From positions 124,001-188,000 of the forward strand of contig NZ_AXWO01000008.1 in the NCBI RefSeq assembly GCF_000482705.1: a stretch of 64,000 nucleotides of DNA, read 5' to 3'. The notes under the pieces were generated by a model. The model ran no database searches. It saw nothing but the letters and a program-made list of their open reading frames with translations, and was not told the DNA's origin. Made by a program: the position numbers and the translations under genes. This document shows, in pieces, positions 25,624-33,800 of the stretch. Source of the stretch: Glycomyces arizonensis DSM 44726. Its GTDB lineage: Bacteria; Actinomycetota; Actinomycetes; Mycobacteriales; Micromonosporaceae. The stretch's first letter is position 1, and every line of letters starts with the position of its first letter.

Positions 25624-26355
25624 ATGAACCGCGAATTCACCGTCTCCGATGGTGTCACCGAGGCGTTTCCGCACTTGCGGATCCACCTGATCGCCGTCGA
25701 GGGGCTGCGCAACGGCGAGCCGTGGCCGAAGGCGGCCGCGGCCCTGGACGAACTCGAGTCCGATGCCGCGGCGGGCGAGTGGACCGCCCTCGCCGACGAC
25801 GATCCGCGGATCGCGTCGTGGCACGCGGCCTACCGCTCCTTCGGCACCAACCCGAAGCGGACGCGCCCCAGCGCCGAGGCCCTGCAGCGCCGCCTGGCCA
25901 AGAGCGGGCGGCTGCCCCGCATCTCCCCCGCCGTGGACGCCTACAACCTGGCCTCGGTGCGGTTCGGCGTGCCCGCCGGTGCCTTCGACCTGTCGGCGCT
26001 GGGCGAGCGGGTCGACATCAGGCACGCCGCCGAGAGCGACGGCTTCACGCCGCTGGGCGAACCGGAGGTCCGGGAGGCCCCGGCGGCGGGCGAGGTCGTC
26101 TACGCCCAGGGCGATGAGGTCCTGACCAGGCACTGGAACCACCGCGACGCGGACGCCACGAAGGTGACCCCCGCGACGGTGTCGGCGGTGTTCGTGCTCG
26201 ACTCGGTGGCCGAGGAGGCGCACGCGGCCGTGGACGCGGCCGCCGACGGCCTCGCGCAGCTGCTGTCGGAGGGATCGACCGTCACCGCCCACCGGGTGAT
26301 CGACGCGGCCTCCCGCTCGGTCCGCCTCGACGGCGAGGGAGTCTCCGGGCGGTGA
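25624..26355 (+). CDS. Stand-alone B3/4 domain protein (PheRS beta-like editing domain)
   Basis: A 243-residue free-standing B3/4 domain, the module that in phenylalanyl-tRNA synthetase beta hydrolyses wrongly charged tRNA. Typical features are SFGTNPKRTRPSAEAL, LPRISPAVDAYNLASVRFGVPAGAFDL and VVYAQGDEVLTRHWNHRDA. No anticodon or synthetase parts are present. AAAGGA precedes ATG 25624. It is coupled to a LysE-type exporter. Freestanding versions are generally unassigned; trans-editing of tRNA charged with a non-protein amino acid is an attractive inference given the neighbouring amino-acid-like biosynthesis operon. Confidence 0.82.
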   Translation: MNREFTVSDGVTEAFPHLRIHLIAVEGLRNGEPWPKAAAALDELESDAAAGEWTALADDDPRIASWHAAYRSFGTNPKRTRPSAEALQRRLAKSGRLPRISPAVDAYNLASVRFGVPAGAFDLSALGERVDIRHAAESDGFTPLGEPEVREAPAAGEVVYAQGDEVLTRHWNHRDADATKVTPATVSAVFVLDSVAEEAHAAVDAAADGLAQLLSEGSTVTAHRVIDAASRSVRLDGEGVSGR

Positions 26356-26966
26356 CGGCCGCCTACCTCACCGGCCTCGCGCTCGGGCTGGCGCTGATCG
26401 TGCCGATCGGCGCGCAGAACGTGTTCGTGTTCAACCAGGGCGTCACGCTGGGCATGCCGCGAGCGCTGTGGGCCGTGCTCGGCGCGGGCTGCTGCGACAC
26501 GCTGCTGATCGTGCTCGGCGCGACGGGGACCTCGGCCCTGCTGCACTCGGTGCCGGGACTGCGCCCGACGATGCTCATCGCGGGCTCGCTCTTCCTGGCC
26601 TACCTGGGGATCAGATCGCTGCGCGCGAAACCCGCCGACATCGACGACGAGACCGGCGTCCGGTCGCGCGGCCGGGTGCTGCGCCGGACCGCGGCCGTGT
26701 CGCTGCTCAACCCGCACGCCATCCTGGACACGGTCGGGGTGCTCGGGGCGGCCATCACCGCGCAGGCGGTGGGCACGCGCGCGGTCTTCGCGGCCGGGGC
26801 GGTGTCCGCCTCCTGGCTGTGGTTCCTGCTGCTGGCGGGGGCGGCGGTGGGCATGCGGCGCTTCCTCACCAAGGAGCGCCGCGTCTGGTTCGACCGGGCC
26901 TCCGGCGCGATACTGCTGGTCTTCTCGGCGTGGCTCGCCGTCGAATTCGTGCTCGCCTTGGGGTGA
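26352..26966 (+). CDS. LysE/ArgO-family amino acid exporter
   Basis: A 204-residue membrane protein with six predicted helices. LALIVPIGAQNVFVFNQG is the N-terminal signature of LysE/ArgO exporters and SLLNPHAILDT is the second conserved Asn-Pro block. The family exports basic or other amino acids using the proton gradient. GTG 26352 overlaps the B3/4 stop, so the two proteins are co-expressed. Export of a toxic amino acid would fit the B3/4 partner; lysine or arginine export is the default family assignment. Two hairpins follow. Confidence 0.86.
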   Translation: MTAAYLTGLALGLALIVPIGAQNVFVFNQGVTLGMPRALWAVLGAGCCDTLLIVLGATGTSALLHSVPGLRPTMLIAGSLFLAYLGIRSLRAKPADIDDETGVRSRGRVLRRTAAVSLLNPHAILDTVGVLGAAITAQAVGTRAVFAAGAVSASWLWFLLLAGAAVGMRRFLTKERRVWFDRASGAILLVFSAWLAVEFVLALG

Positions 26967-26985
26967 GCGTTCGGGAACGGGCGCT

Positions 26986-27037
26986 GCCCCGGCCAGAGCG
27001 GCCGGGGCGCTGGGGCCGCGCGCCCGTGGGCGCGCGG
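26986..27037. terminator. Double hairpin terminator between convergent genes
   Basis: GCCCCGGCC (26986-26994) pairs with GGCCGGGGC (27000-27008), loop AGAGC. A second stem, CCGCGCGCCC (27016-27025) with GGGCGCGCGG (27028-27037), follows. Together they separate the LysE gene from the convergent DUF4383 gene. Confidence 0.75.
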
Positions 27038-27046
27038 CGCGGTCGG

Positions 27047-27502
27047 TCAGGTCCTGGCTCTGGCGCGTCCTCCGCTGAGCACCAGGCCGAGGATGATCAT
27101 GCCGACGCCCAGGACCAGGTGCAGCCAGTCGTCGGCGTCGTTGAGCGGCACGAAGTTCGCGTCCGAGTGGCGGTCGACGATCAGGCCGTAGATCCACAGC
27201 AGCAGGTAGATCACGCCACCGCCGATGAGGAACGCCCGTGCTCCGGCCGCCGAGCGGGCCATGGCGAGTCCGACGATCCCGTACAGCAGGTGGACGATGT
27301 TGTGCAGGACCGAGACGGCGAAGACGCCCAGCAGCATGGCGGACGACTCGTGGCCGGCGAACTTCATGGTGTCGTAGTCCGTGGTGATCCCCGGGATGAA
27401 CCCGAGGATGCCCACGAGCAGGAACACCAGCGAGATGATCACCGTGACCAGCTGTATCGGCGTTCGCGTCGCGGACTGGGCCGTGGGTTTGACGTCAGAC
27501 AT
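27047..27502 (-). CDS. DUF4383 membrane protein
   Basis: A 151-residue protein with four predicted transmembrane helices, matching the DUF4383 family common in actinomycetes. Conserved elements are GFIPGITTDYDTMKFAG, the HNIVHLLYGIVGL helix and a final DDWLHLVLGVGMIILG helix. ATG 27502 is chosen because GGGAGCGAGGA precedes it. It is a single gene between a convergent terminator and the CitE gene's 3' end. The function is unknown; no partner genes suggest one. Confidence 0.8.
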   Translation of the reverse strand: MSDVKPTAQSATRTPIQLVTVIISLVFLLVGILGFIPGITTDYDTMKFAGHESSAMLLGVFAVSVLHNIVHLLYGIVGLAMARSAAGARAFLIGGGVIYLLLWIYGLIVDRHSDANFVPLNDADDWLHLVLGVGMIILGLVLSGGRARART

Positions 27503-27580
27503 TCCTCGCTCCCTTCTGCGAGATGCGGTCATCCCCGGTGTACCCGGCCGTATCGGTTTCATACCGGCCGTTCGGCGGGC

Positions 27581-28375
27581 TCAGCCGAGGATGCGCCTCG
27601 CGCGCCCGAGCATGGCGGGGTCGACCATCTCGCCGTCGGGCAGGGTGGCGACGCCGCCGCCTCTTCCAGGACCGTGCTCCAGGGCGTCGACGACGGCCCT
27701 GGCCCAGGCCCGCTCCTCCTCGGAGGGGGCGAAGACCGCCTCGATGACGGGCAGCTGCGCGGGGTGGACCGCGACGCGTCCGCGCAGGCCCAGGGCCCTG
27801 CCGCGCTCGGTGTCGGCGCGCAGGCCGTCGAGGTCGCGGATGGCGGGGTAGACCGAGAGCATCGGCGCGTCGAGCCCGGCGGCGCGGGCGGCGATGAGCA
27901 GCCGGACGCGCGCGTGGTCGAGCACGAGGGGGTCGGTGCTGCCGAGGTCGCTCGCGAGGTCGGCCTCCCCGAGGGCCACCTCGCGCACCGCGGGGTGGGC
28001 GGCGACGGCCGCGGCGGCTTCGAGGCCGCGGGCGGACTCGATGAGCGCGGTGAGCGGCAGCCCGCCCGCGAGCCGCGCGATCGCGTCGAGCTCGCGGGGG
28101 TCCTCGACCTTCGGGACGCGGAGGCCGACGGCGGCGCCCGTGCCGCGGACGGCCTCGATCTCGTGCGCGGCCCCGGCGTTCACCCGCACTTGGAGCGCGA
28201 TGCCCGGCGGCGGGTCGGCGAGGTAGGCGGTGACGTTCGCGAGCGCCTCGGCCTTCGCGTCGGCGGCGACGGCGTCCTCCAGGTCGAGGATCACGACGTC
28301 GGCGCCCGAGGCCGCGGCCTTGCCGAAGCGGTCCGGGCGGTCGCCCGGCACGTACAGCGCGCTGACCGGGCTCAT
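27581..28375 (-). CDS. HpcH/HpaI aldolase / CitE-like CoA-ester lyase
   Basis: A 264-residue TIM-barrel lyase of the CitE family. LYVPGDRPDRFGKA, DVVILDLEDAVAADAK (Mg ligand Asp), RVNAG, LTALIESARGL (Mg ligand Glu) and DLASDLG are the expected blocks. The family cleaves citramalyl-, malyl- or related CoA thioesters into acyl-CoA and an oxoacid. ATG 28375 overlaps the stop of the CaiB-type CoA-transferase. It is the last gene of the LacI/ABC/ribokinase operon and probably cleaves the CoA ester formed by that transferase. Substrate unknown. Confidence 0.85.
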   Translation of the reverse strand: MSPVSALYVPGDRPDRFGKAAASGADVVILDLEDAVAADAKAEALANVTAYLADPPPGIALQVRVNAGAAHEIEAVRGTGAAVGLRVPKVEDPRELDAIARLAGGLPLTALIESARGLEAAAAVAAHPAVREVALGEADLASDLGSTDPLVLDHARVRLLIAARAAGLDAPMLSVYPAIRDLDGLRADTERGRALGLRGRVAVHPAQLPVIEAVFAPSEEERAWARAVVDALEHGPGRGGGVATLPDGEMVDPAMLGRARRILG

Positions 28376-29559
28376 ACGACCCCCCGCTTCCGCAGCAGGT
28401 CCAGCTGCTCGCGGGTGACGCCGGCCTCGGCGAGGACCTCGTCGGTGTCCTGGCCGTGCGGCCTGCCGGTCCAGCGGATCGCGCCGGGCGTCTCGGAGAG
28501 CCGGAAGAGCACGTTCTGCATCTTGACGGGCCCGAGCTCGTCGTCCTCGACGGTCTGGACGGTGCCGATCGCCCGGTACTGGGGGTCGGCGAGCACGCCG
28601 CGCACGTCGTAGACCGGCGCGATCGCCGCCTGCGCGGCCTCGAACGCCTCGACCACCTCGTCGGTGGGGCGCGAGGCGATCCAGGCGGCGACCGCCTCGT
28701 CGAGCTCGTCGGCGTGCTGGGCGCGGGTGTGCCCGGAGGCGAACCAGGGCTCGTCGACGAGGTCGCCGCGGCCGACCAGGCGCATGACGCGCTCGGCGAT
28801 CGACTGCGAGCTGGTGGAGACGGCCACCCAGTCGCCGTCGCCGGTGCGGTAGACGTTGCGCGGCGCGTTGTTGACCGAGCGGTTCCCGCTGCGCGGCTGG
28901 AGGGTGCCGAGCTGGTCGTAGGCGGTGATCTGGCCGCCGAGGAGCATCAGGATCGGCTCGATGATCGCGAGGTCGATGACCTGTCCGCGCTCGTCGCGGT
29001 CGGCGCCGCGGAGGGCGACGAGCACGGCGTAGGCGGTGGCGAGCGCGGCGATGCCGTCGGCGAGGCCGAACGGGGGCAGCGTCGGCGGCCCGTCGGGCTG
29101 CCCGGTGAGGGCCGCGAAGCCGCTCATGGCCTCGGCGAGGCTGCCGAAGCCGGGCCGGGAGGCGTAGGGGCCGGTCTGGCCGAACGCGGTCACGCGGGCG
29201 ACGACGAGGCGCGGGTTGGCCTTGTGGAGTTCCTCGGGCCCCAGGCCCCAGCGTTCGAGGGTGCCGGGGCGGAAGTTCTCGATGAGCACGTCGGCGTCGG
29301 CGGCGAGCCGCAGGAGCAGTTCGGCGCCCTCCTCGGTGCCGAGGTTGATCGTGACGGTGCGCTTGTTGCGCCCGAGGGTCTTCCACCACAGGTTGACGCC
29401 GTCCTTGGACGGGCCGTGGCCGCGCGCGGCGTCGGGCTTGGCCGGGTGCTCCACTTTGATGACGTCGGCGCCGAAGTCGCCGAGGAAGGTCGCGGCGATG
29501 GGCCCGGCGAAGAGCGTGGAGACGTCGAGGACGCGCAGGCCCTCCAGCGGCGCGGTCAT
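28372..29559 (-). CDS. CaiB/BaiF-type (family III) CoA-transferase
   Basis: A 395-residue family III CoA-transferase. It begins with LEGLRVLDVSTLFAGPIAATFLGDFGADVIKVEHP, and the catalytic Asp is expected in the FGSLAEAMSGFAALTG region of the family. The C-terminal VEDDELGPVKMQNVLFRLSETPG block is also typical. The family moves CoA between carboxylic acids. ATG 29559 overlaps the stop of the glycosidase/FGE gene and its own stop overlaps CitE. It would activate an organic acid released from an imported compound. Substrate unknown. Confidence 0.87.
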   Translation of the reverse strand: MTAPLEGLRVLDVSTLFAGPIAATFLGDFGADVIKVEHPAKPDAARGHGPSKDGVNLWWKTLGRNKRTVTINLGTEEGAELLLRLAADADVLIENFRPGTLERWGLGPEELHKANPRLVVARVTAFGQTGPYASRPGFGSLAEAMSGFAALTGQPDGPPTLPPFGLADGIAALATAYAVLVALRGADRDERGQVIDLAIIEPILMLLGGQITAYDQLGTLQPRSGNRSVNNAPRNVYRTGDGDWVAVSTSSQSIAERVMRLVGRGDLVDEPWFASGHTRAQHADELDEAVAAWIASRPTDEVVEAFEAAQAAIAPVYDVRGVLADPQYRAIGTVQTVEDDELGPVKMQNVLFRLSETPGAIRWTGRPHGQDTDEVLAEAGVTREQLDLLRKRGVV

Positions 29560-31574
29560 GCGGTGTCCTCCAGGTCTCGGGCGATGCGGAATCCGATGCC
29601 GCTCGAACGTTCGACGCCGAGCCCCGGCATCAGGTATTTGAGGCTGAACGTCGCGTCGCGGCGGCCGCCGTCGGTGTACCAGTCGGAGCCTTCGGCGCGG
29701 TGGTCACTGCCGCCCTTGAGCATCGCGAAGCGGGTGACGCCGTCGGAGTGCTCGCTCTCGGTCCAGTTCCACACGGCGGGAGTGCGGCGCTGGAAGCCGG
29801 GCCGCTCGGCGGCGAGCTGCCATTCGAACTCGTCGGGCAGTCGGGCGCCCGCCCACGCGGCGTAGGCGCGGGCGTCGGCGAGCGACACGCCCGTCACGGG
29901 GGCGCCGTCGGCTCCGGCGGTGCCGCAGAGGAACCGCGCAGATGCAACTGGCTCGTATCCGGTCGCGTCGAGGAACCTCCGGAACTCCCCCGCCGAGACC
30001 TCGCGGGCGGCGACGGCGACGGGCCGCCGGATCTCGACGTCGAGGGTCTCGGTCCGGTCGTCGTGCAGGCGCGGGGGCAGCGGCTTCCACTCTTCGACGT
30101 ACGGGGCGCCTTGGTAGAAGCCGGTCTCGCGGCGGCGGTAGGTGACGGTGAGGCGGTGCGGGCCCGCCTCGACGCGGAGCGCGTCGGCGGGCGCGGCGGC
30201 GGATTCGGAGGGCTCGGGGACGATGCGGACCGCCTCGCGGGCGGGGAAGGCCGCGTCCGCCGAGCCGGGGTCGGCGGCGGCCTCGCGGAGCAGTCCGGGC
30301 AGCCAGGCGGGCTCGTCGGCGCCGGGCGCCAGTTCGAGGACGCCGGTGACGCCGCGGCCGGGCACGGTCACCGCGGCCGGGTCGGCGGTTCCGGCGGTGA
30401 CGTCGTAGCGGCGCGCGCCTTCCTGGAGCGGCGCGGCGAGCGGGTCGCCGGTCCAGTCGCCCTCGGCGCGGTTGACAACAGTCCACAGTGTTGCGTCGTT
30501 CTTCGTCCAGCGCGAGACGTAGACTCCGGCGGCGATCGCCTCGGGCGTCGCGCCTTCGAGCGGCGACCACTCCCCCGCCACGAGGATCTCGTGCGCGGCC
30601 CGCTGCACGCGGAGCATGCGCCGCAGCGTCGCCTCGTCGCGCCGGTTCCAGCCGACCCACACGCCGAACACGGCGTCCCACACCAGGACGCCGGTGCCGT
30701 TCATCCACGCGGACTGGAGCTCGCCGCTGTGGTCGCGGTTCCAGCGCCGGATGGAGTGCATCATGTGGCGCCGCTCGTACCAGTGGGCCCGCTGCACGCC
30801 GGGCGCCTCGGAGTCGGCGAACCACTGGGCCCAGCTGAGCAGGTGGTCTTCGATCCGCTGATTGGGAACGCGGGACTCGCCTTCGAGGACCTGCGGCGGG
30901 TCGGTCTCGGTGAGGGCCTGCGTCAGTCTCGCGTCGCCCTCCTTGAGCGTGTCGAGGAAGACGCCGTCCGCGTTGTACTCCTGGACGAGCGCGGCGAGCT
31001 CGTCGGCGTCGTCGCGCTCGGGGCGGCGGGTGCCGGTGTCCCAGGGGTTGTAGTCGACGAAGACGCGCAGGCCGCGCTCGTGGAACTGCTCCACGAGTCC
31101 CTTGAGGTCGGGAACGTCGCGGTAGAAGTCGAACTGGTTGCGGTCGTCGATGCCGATCACGGGGTAGGCGTGCCAGAGGACGAGGCCGTCGAGGCCGCCT
31201 TGGTCGGCGATGGACTCAAGGAAGGCGTCGACGGTGAACCGCTGCGCGGCGTGGTCGAAGAGCCGCTCGTCCCACAGCCACACCTGGGCGACGGCGTAGG
31301 CGCGGCTCGCCCAGCGGGTCCGGGGGTCCCCGTAGGCGGCGCCGCTGTAGCGGAGCCGCCCACGGGATTCGTCGCGCCAGACGGTGAGGTCGGCGCGCCA
31401 CGCGGGCCAGTCGGCGGGGTCGCTCGGGGCCGCGAAGATCTTGGCGATGTCGCCCGTCTCGGGGTCGATCGCGCCGCCGGAGGGCAGCGCCGTGGGCCGG
31501 TCGATGGGCCTGGGCACCAGCGGGTCGAACGTGTTCGTGGCGGCTTCGTCGGGGTCAGATTCCTTGCGCTGCAC
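29556..31574 (-). CDS. Glycosidase-like TIM barrel fused to an FGE/sulfatase-modifying-factor-like domain
   Basis: A 672-residue two-part protein. Residues about 60-400 look like a TIM-barrel glycosidase (GLVLWHAYPVIGIDD, LRVFVDYNPWDTGT, ADGVFLDTLKEG, with a likely nucleophile Asp in the last). A short beta region follows. Residues about 510-672 match the formylglycine-generating-enzyme-like fold (VSAGEFRRFLDATGY, VTGVSLADARAYAAWAGARLPDEFEWQLAAE, LKGGSD, SSGIGFRIARD). The paired Cys of true FGE are absent, so this part is probably a binding module. GTG 31574 overlaps the ribokinase 3' end by 20 bp; its start is uncertain. The enzyme family is not recognised. Confidence 0.7.
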   Translation of the reverse strand: MQRKESDPDEAATNTFDPLVPRPIDRPTALPSGGAIDPETGDIAKIFAAPSDPADWPAWRADLTVWRDESRGRLRYSGAAYGDPRTRWASRAYAVAQVWLWDERLFDHAAQRFTVDAFLESIADQGGLDGLVLWHAYPVIGIDDRNQFDFYRDVPDLKGLVEQFHERGLRVFVDYNPWDTGTRRPERDDADELAALVQEYNADGVFLDTLKEGDARLTQALTETDPPQVLEGESRVPNQRIEDHLLSWAQWFADSEAPGVQRAHWYERRHMMHSIRRWNRDHSGELQSAWMNGTGVLVWDAVFGVWVGWNRRDEATLRRMLRVQRAAHEILVAGEWSPLEGATPEAIAAGVYVSRWTKNDATLWTVVNRAEGDWTGDPLAAPLQEGARRYDVTAGTADPAAVTVPGRGVTGVLELAPGADEPAWLPGLLREAAADPGSADAAFPAREAVRIVPEPSESAAAPADALRVEAGPHRLTVTYRRRETGFYQGAPYVEEWKPLPPRLHDDRTETLDVEIRRPVAVAAREVSAGEFRRFLDATGYEPVASARFLCGTAGADGAPVTGVSLADARAYAAWAGARLPDEFEWQLAAERPGFQRRTPAVWNWTESEHSDGVTRFAMLKGGSDHRAEGSDWYTDGGRRDATFSLKYLMPGLGVERSSGIGFRIARDLEDTA

Positions 31575-32451
31575 GGAACTTGCGCACCTCCTCCAGCGTC
31601 GGCATGGATGGGACGGCGCCCTTGCGCTGCACGGCGATGGCCGCGGCGGTGGTGGCGAAGCCGGTGGCGGCCACGAGCGCTTCGAGGTCCGTGCCGTCGA
31701 GGGCGGCGGCGAAGGCGCCCACGAACGCGTCGCCCGCGCCGGTCGTGTCGACGGCGTTCACCTTGTGGCTCGGGACGGGCACCGGCCCCGCGCCGGGAAG
31801 GCCGACCAGGGCGCCCTCGGCGCCGAGCGTGATGATGACCGCGCAGCCGTGGCCGGTCAGGGCCGTCATGGGGTCGGCCGCGGCGCCCGCGAGCTCGGCG
31901 GCCTCGTGCTCGTTGACCACGAGCACGTCGATGTCGCTCAGGACGTCGACCGGGACCGCGCCGCTGGGGGCGGCGTTGAGGACCACGCGGGTGCCCGCGG
32001 CCTTCGCCTCGCGCACGGCCTCGGCGACCGTGGGCACGGGCGTCTCCAGCTGGAGCACGAGCACGTCGGCGGCGGCGATCGCGTCCAGTTCGGAGCCGGT
32101 GAGCGAGGCGAGTTCGGCGTTGGCGCCGGAGTTCACGACGATCGAGTTCTCGGCGCGCCGGTCGACGTAGATGACGGCCGAGCCGGTCGGGGCGTCGACG
32201 CGGCGGTCGAGCAGCTCGATCCCGGCGCCGCGGGCCTCGGCGGCGAGGCGGTCCCCGGCGGCGTCGCGTCCGAGCGCGACGATGAAGCGCACCTCCGCTC
32301 CGGACCGGGCGGCGGCGACGGCCTGGTTGTTGCCCTTCCCGCCCGGGAAGGCCTCGCAGCCGTGGGCGAGCACGGTCTCGCCGGGCGCGGGGATGCGGTC
32401 GACGCCGTAGACGAGGTCGAGGTTGGCGCTGCCGAGTACGACGACTCTCAT
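31555..32451 (-). CDS. rbsK: Ribokinase (PfkB family)
   Basis: A 298-residue PfkB-family sugar kinase. VVVLGSANLDLVYGVDRIPAPGET and GGKGNNQAVAAARSGA are the N-terminal ribokinase signature, and VNAVDTTGAGDAFVGAFAAAL holds the catalytic Asp and anion hole. It phosphorylates D-ribose (or a similar pentose) to the 5-phosphate. ATG 32451 overlaps the second ADP-ribosylglycohydrolase stop. With two ADP-ribosylglycohydrolases in front, the ribose probably comes from an imported riboside. Confidence 0.9.
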   Translation of the reverse strand: MRVVVLGSANLDLVYGVDRIPAPGETVLAHGCEAFPGGKGNNQAVAAARSGAEVRFIVALGRDAAGDRLAAEARGAGIELLDRRVDAPTGSAVIYVDRRAENSIVVNSGANAELASLTGSELDAIAAADVLVLQLETPVPTVAEAVREAKAAGTRVVLNAAPSGAVPVDVLSDIDVLVVNEHEAAELAGAAADPMTALTGHGCAVIITLGAEGALVGLPGAGPVPVPSHKVNAVDTTGAGDAFVGAFAAALDGTDLEALVAATGFATTAAAIAVQRKGAVPSMPTLEEVRKFRAAQGI

Positions 32452-33800
32452 TGGGACACCTCCACTGTTCTGGCGGCGAGATCGGAGAAGCGGGTCCCGG
32501 CGAAGCCGGGGACGGACGTGTCGAGCCGGTCGTCGAGCGGGTCGATCCAGCGCGGCGGCAGGGCCTTCGCTCCGGTGGCGGCACCGGCGAGGGCGCCCGC
32601 GGTGGCGCCGACCGAGTCGGTGTCCCAGCCGCCGGAGACCGCGAGGGTGATGGTGCGCTCGAAGTCCCCCGCGCCGCGGGCGAGCGCGAACGCGAGCAGT
32701 GCGGCGTTGTTGAGGACGTGGACCCAGTGCAGGTGCCCGTATGCGGCGTGGAGGGCGTCGATCGCGGCCTCGTCGCCGAGACCGCCGCGGCCGAGCTCGA
32801 CGCCGCGCCGCACGGCCGCGGCGTAGCGGCTCCGCGGCGGCACGACCGCGAGGCCGGTCTCCAGGACCGCGTCGATCGGGGCGCCCGCGACGGCCGCCGC
32901 GCTGGCGGCGGCGGCGAACATCGCGCCGTAGACGCCGCTGCGTCCGTGGCTCAGCCGCGCGTCGGTCCAGGCCATGCGGGCGGCGGCCACCGGGTCGCCG
33001 GGGCTCGCCCAGCCGTAGACGTCGGTGCGGATCTGCGCGCCGATCCAGTCGCGGAACGGGTTGCGCACCTTCCCGGCCTCGTCCGGCTCGTAGCCGTCGA
33101 GGAGGTTGCGGTAGACGATGCGCTCGGCGGTGAAGACGCGCCCGCCCGGCAGGCTGTCCAGCCAGGACTGCGCCACGTCGTCGGTGGTGAAGCCGCGCCC
33201 GACGCGTTCGAGCAGCGCGAGGGCGATGAGCGGGAAGTTCAGGTCGTCGTCCTCGGGCATGCCGTCGATGTTCTCGACGAGGCTGGTCGGACGGCTGCGC
33301 CGGTTCCACGGGTAGCGGGCCGCGACGTGGGGGTCGAGCCCGATCTCGGTGAAGTAGGAGCCGAGCGGCCAGTTGCCGGTGGCGCGGCCGATGGCGCGGA
33401 TGCCTTCGAGCGGGATCTTCTCGACCGGTTTGCCGAGCAGGCAGCCGCTGGCGCGGCCGAGCCAGGCGCCGAGGACACGGTCGGCGTAGTCGGCGCCGCG
33501 TGAGCCGCGCCGCTCGGGCGGCTCAGCGGCGGCGAGGATCGCGTCGAGGTCCTCGGGCTCGGCCTCGCGCAGGGTCACGGGCTCGGGGAGGCGGTCGAGT
33601 TCGGCGAGCAGTCCGCGGGCGAGCGAGCGCAGCTCCTCGGACGCGGGTTCGGGCGTCGCGCCGCTGACGGCTGGTTCGGCCGCGCCGCCCGCGGCGAGCC
33701 AGCGTTCGCGCACGCCGGAGGCGTCGCGGCCGTCGAGTTCGGCGGCGACCAAGGCGTGCGGCACGAGGTCCTCGGGCTGCGTCCAGCTGAGCCGCATCAT
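32448..33800 (-). CDS. ADP-ribosylglycohydrolase-family protein, second of two
   Basis: A 450-residue protein. The first about 110 residues are an extra N-terminal region with no recognised fold. From ADYADRVLGAWLGRASGCLLGKPVE onward it follows the ADP-ribosylglycohydrolase (DraG/ARH) fold, with metal-ligand blocks EDDDLNFPLIAL and VSGGWDTDSVGATAGALAGA. The family removes ribosyl groups from proteins or small molecules with Mg ions. ATG 33800 shares a base with the preceding stop (TGATG). The position before ribokinase suggests it hydrolyses ribosides. Confidence 0.85.
   Translation of the reverse strand: MMRLSWTQPEDLVPHALVAAELDGRDASGVRERWLAAGGAAEPAVSGATPEPASEELRSLARGLLAELDRLPEPVTLREAEPEDLDAILAAAEPPERRGSRGADYADRVLGAWLGRASGCLLGKPVEKIPLEGIRAIGRATGNWPLGSYFTEIGLDPHVAARYPWNRRSRPTSLVENIDGMPEDDDLNFPLIALALLERVGRGFTTDDVAQSWLDSLPGGRVFTAERIVYRNLLDGYEPDEAGKVRNPFRDWIGAQIRTDVYGWASPGDPVAAARMAWTDARLSHGRSGVYGAMFAAAASAAAVAGAPIDAVLETGLAVVPPRSRYAAAVRRGVELGRGGLGDEAAIDALHAAYGHLHWVHVLNNAALLAFALARGAGDFERTITLAVSGGWDTDSVGATAGALAGAATGAKALPPRWIDPLDDRLDTSVPGFAGTRFSDLAARTVEVSQ

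Noticed and set aside
29556-31574. C-terminal domain as an active formylglycine-generating enzyme
   Set aside because: The paired catalytic Cys residues are missing and no sulfatase gene is nearby.
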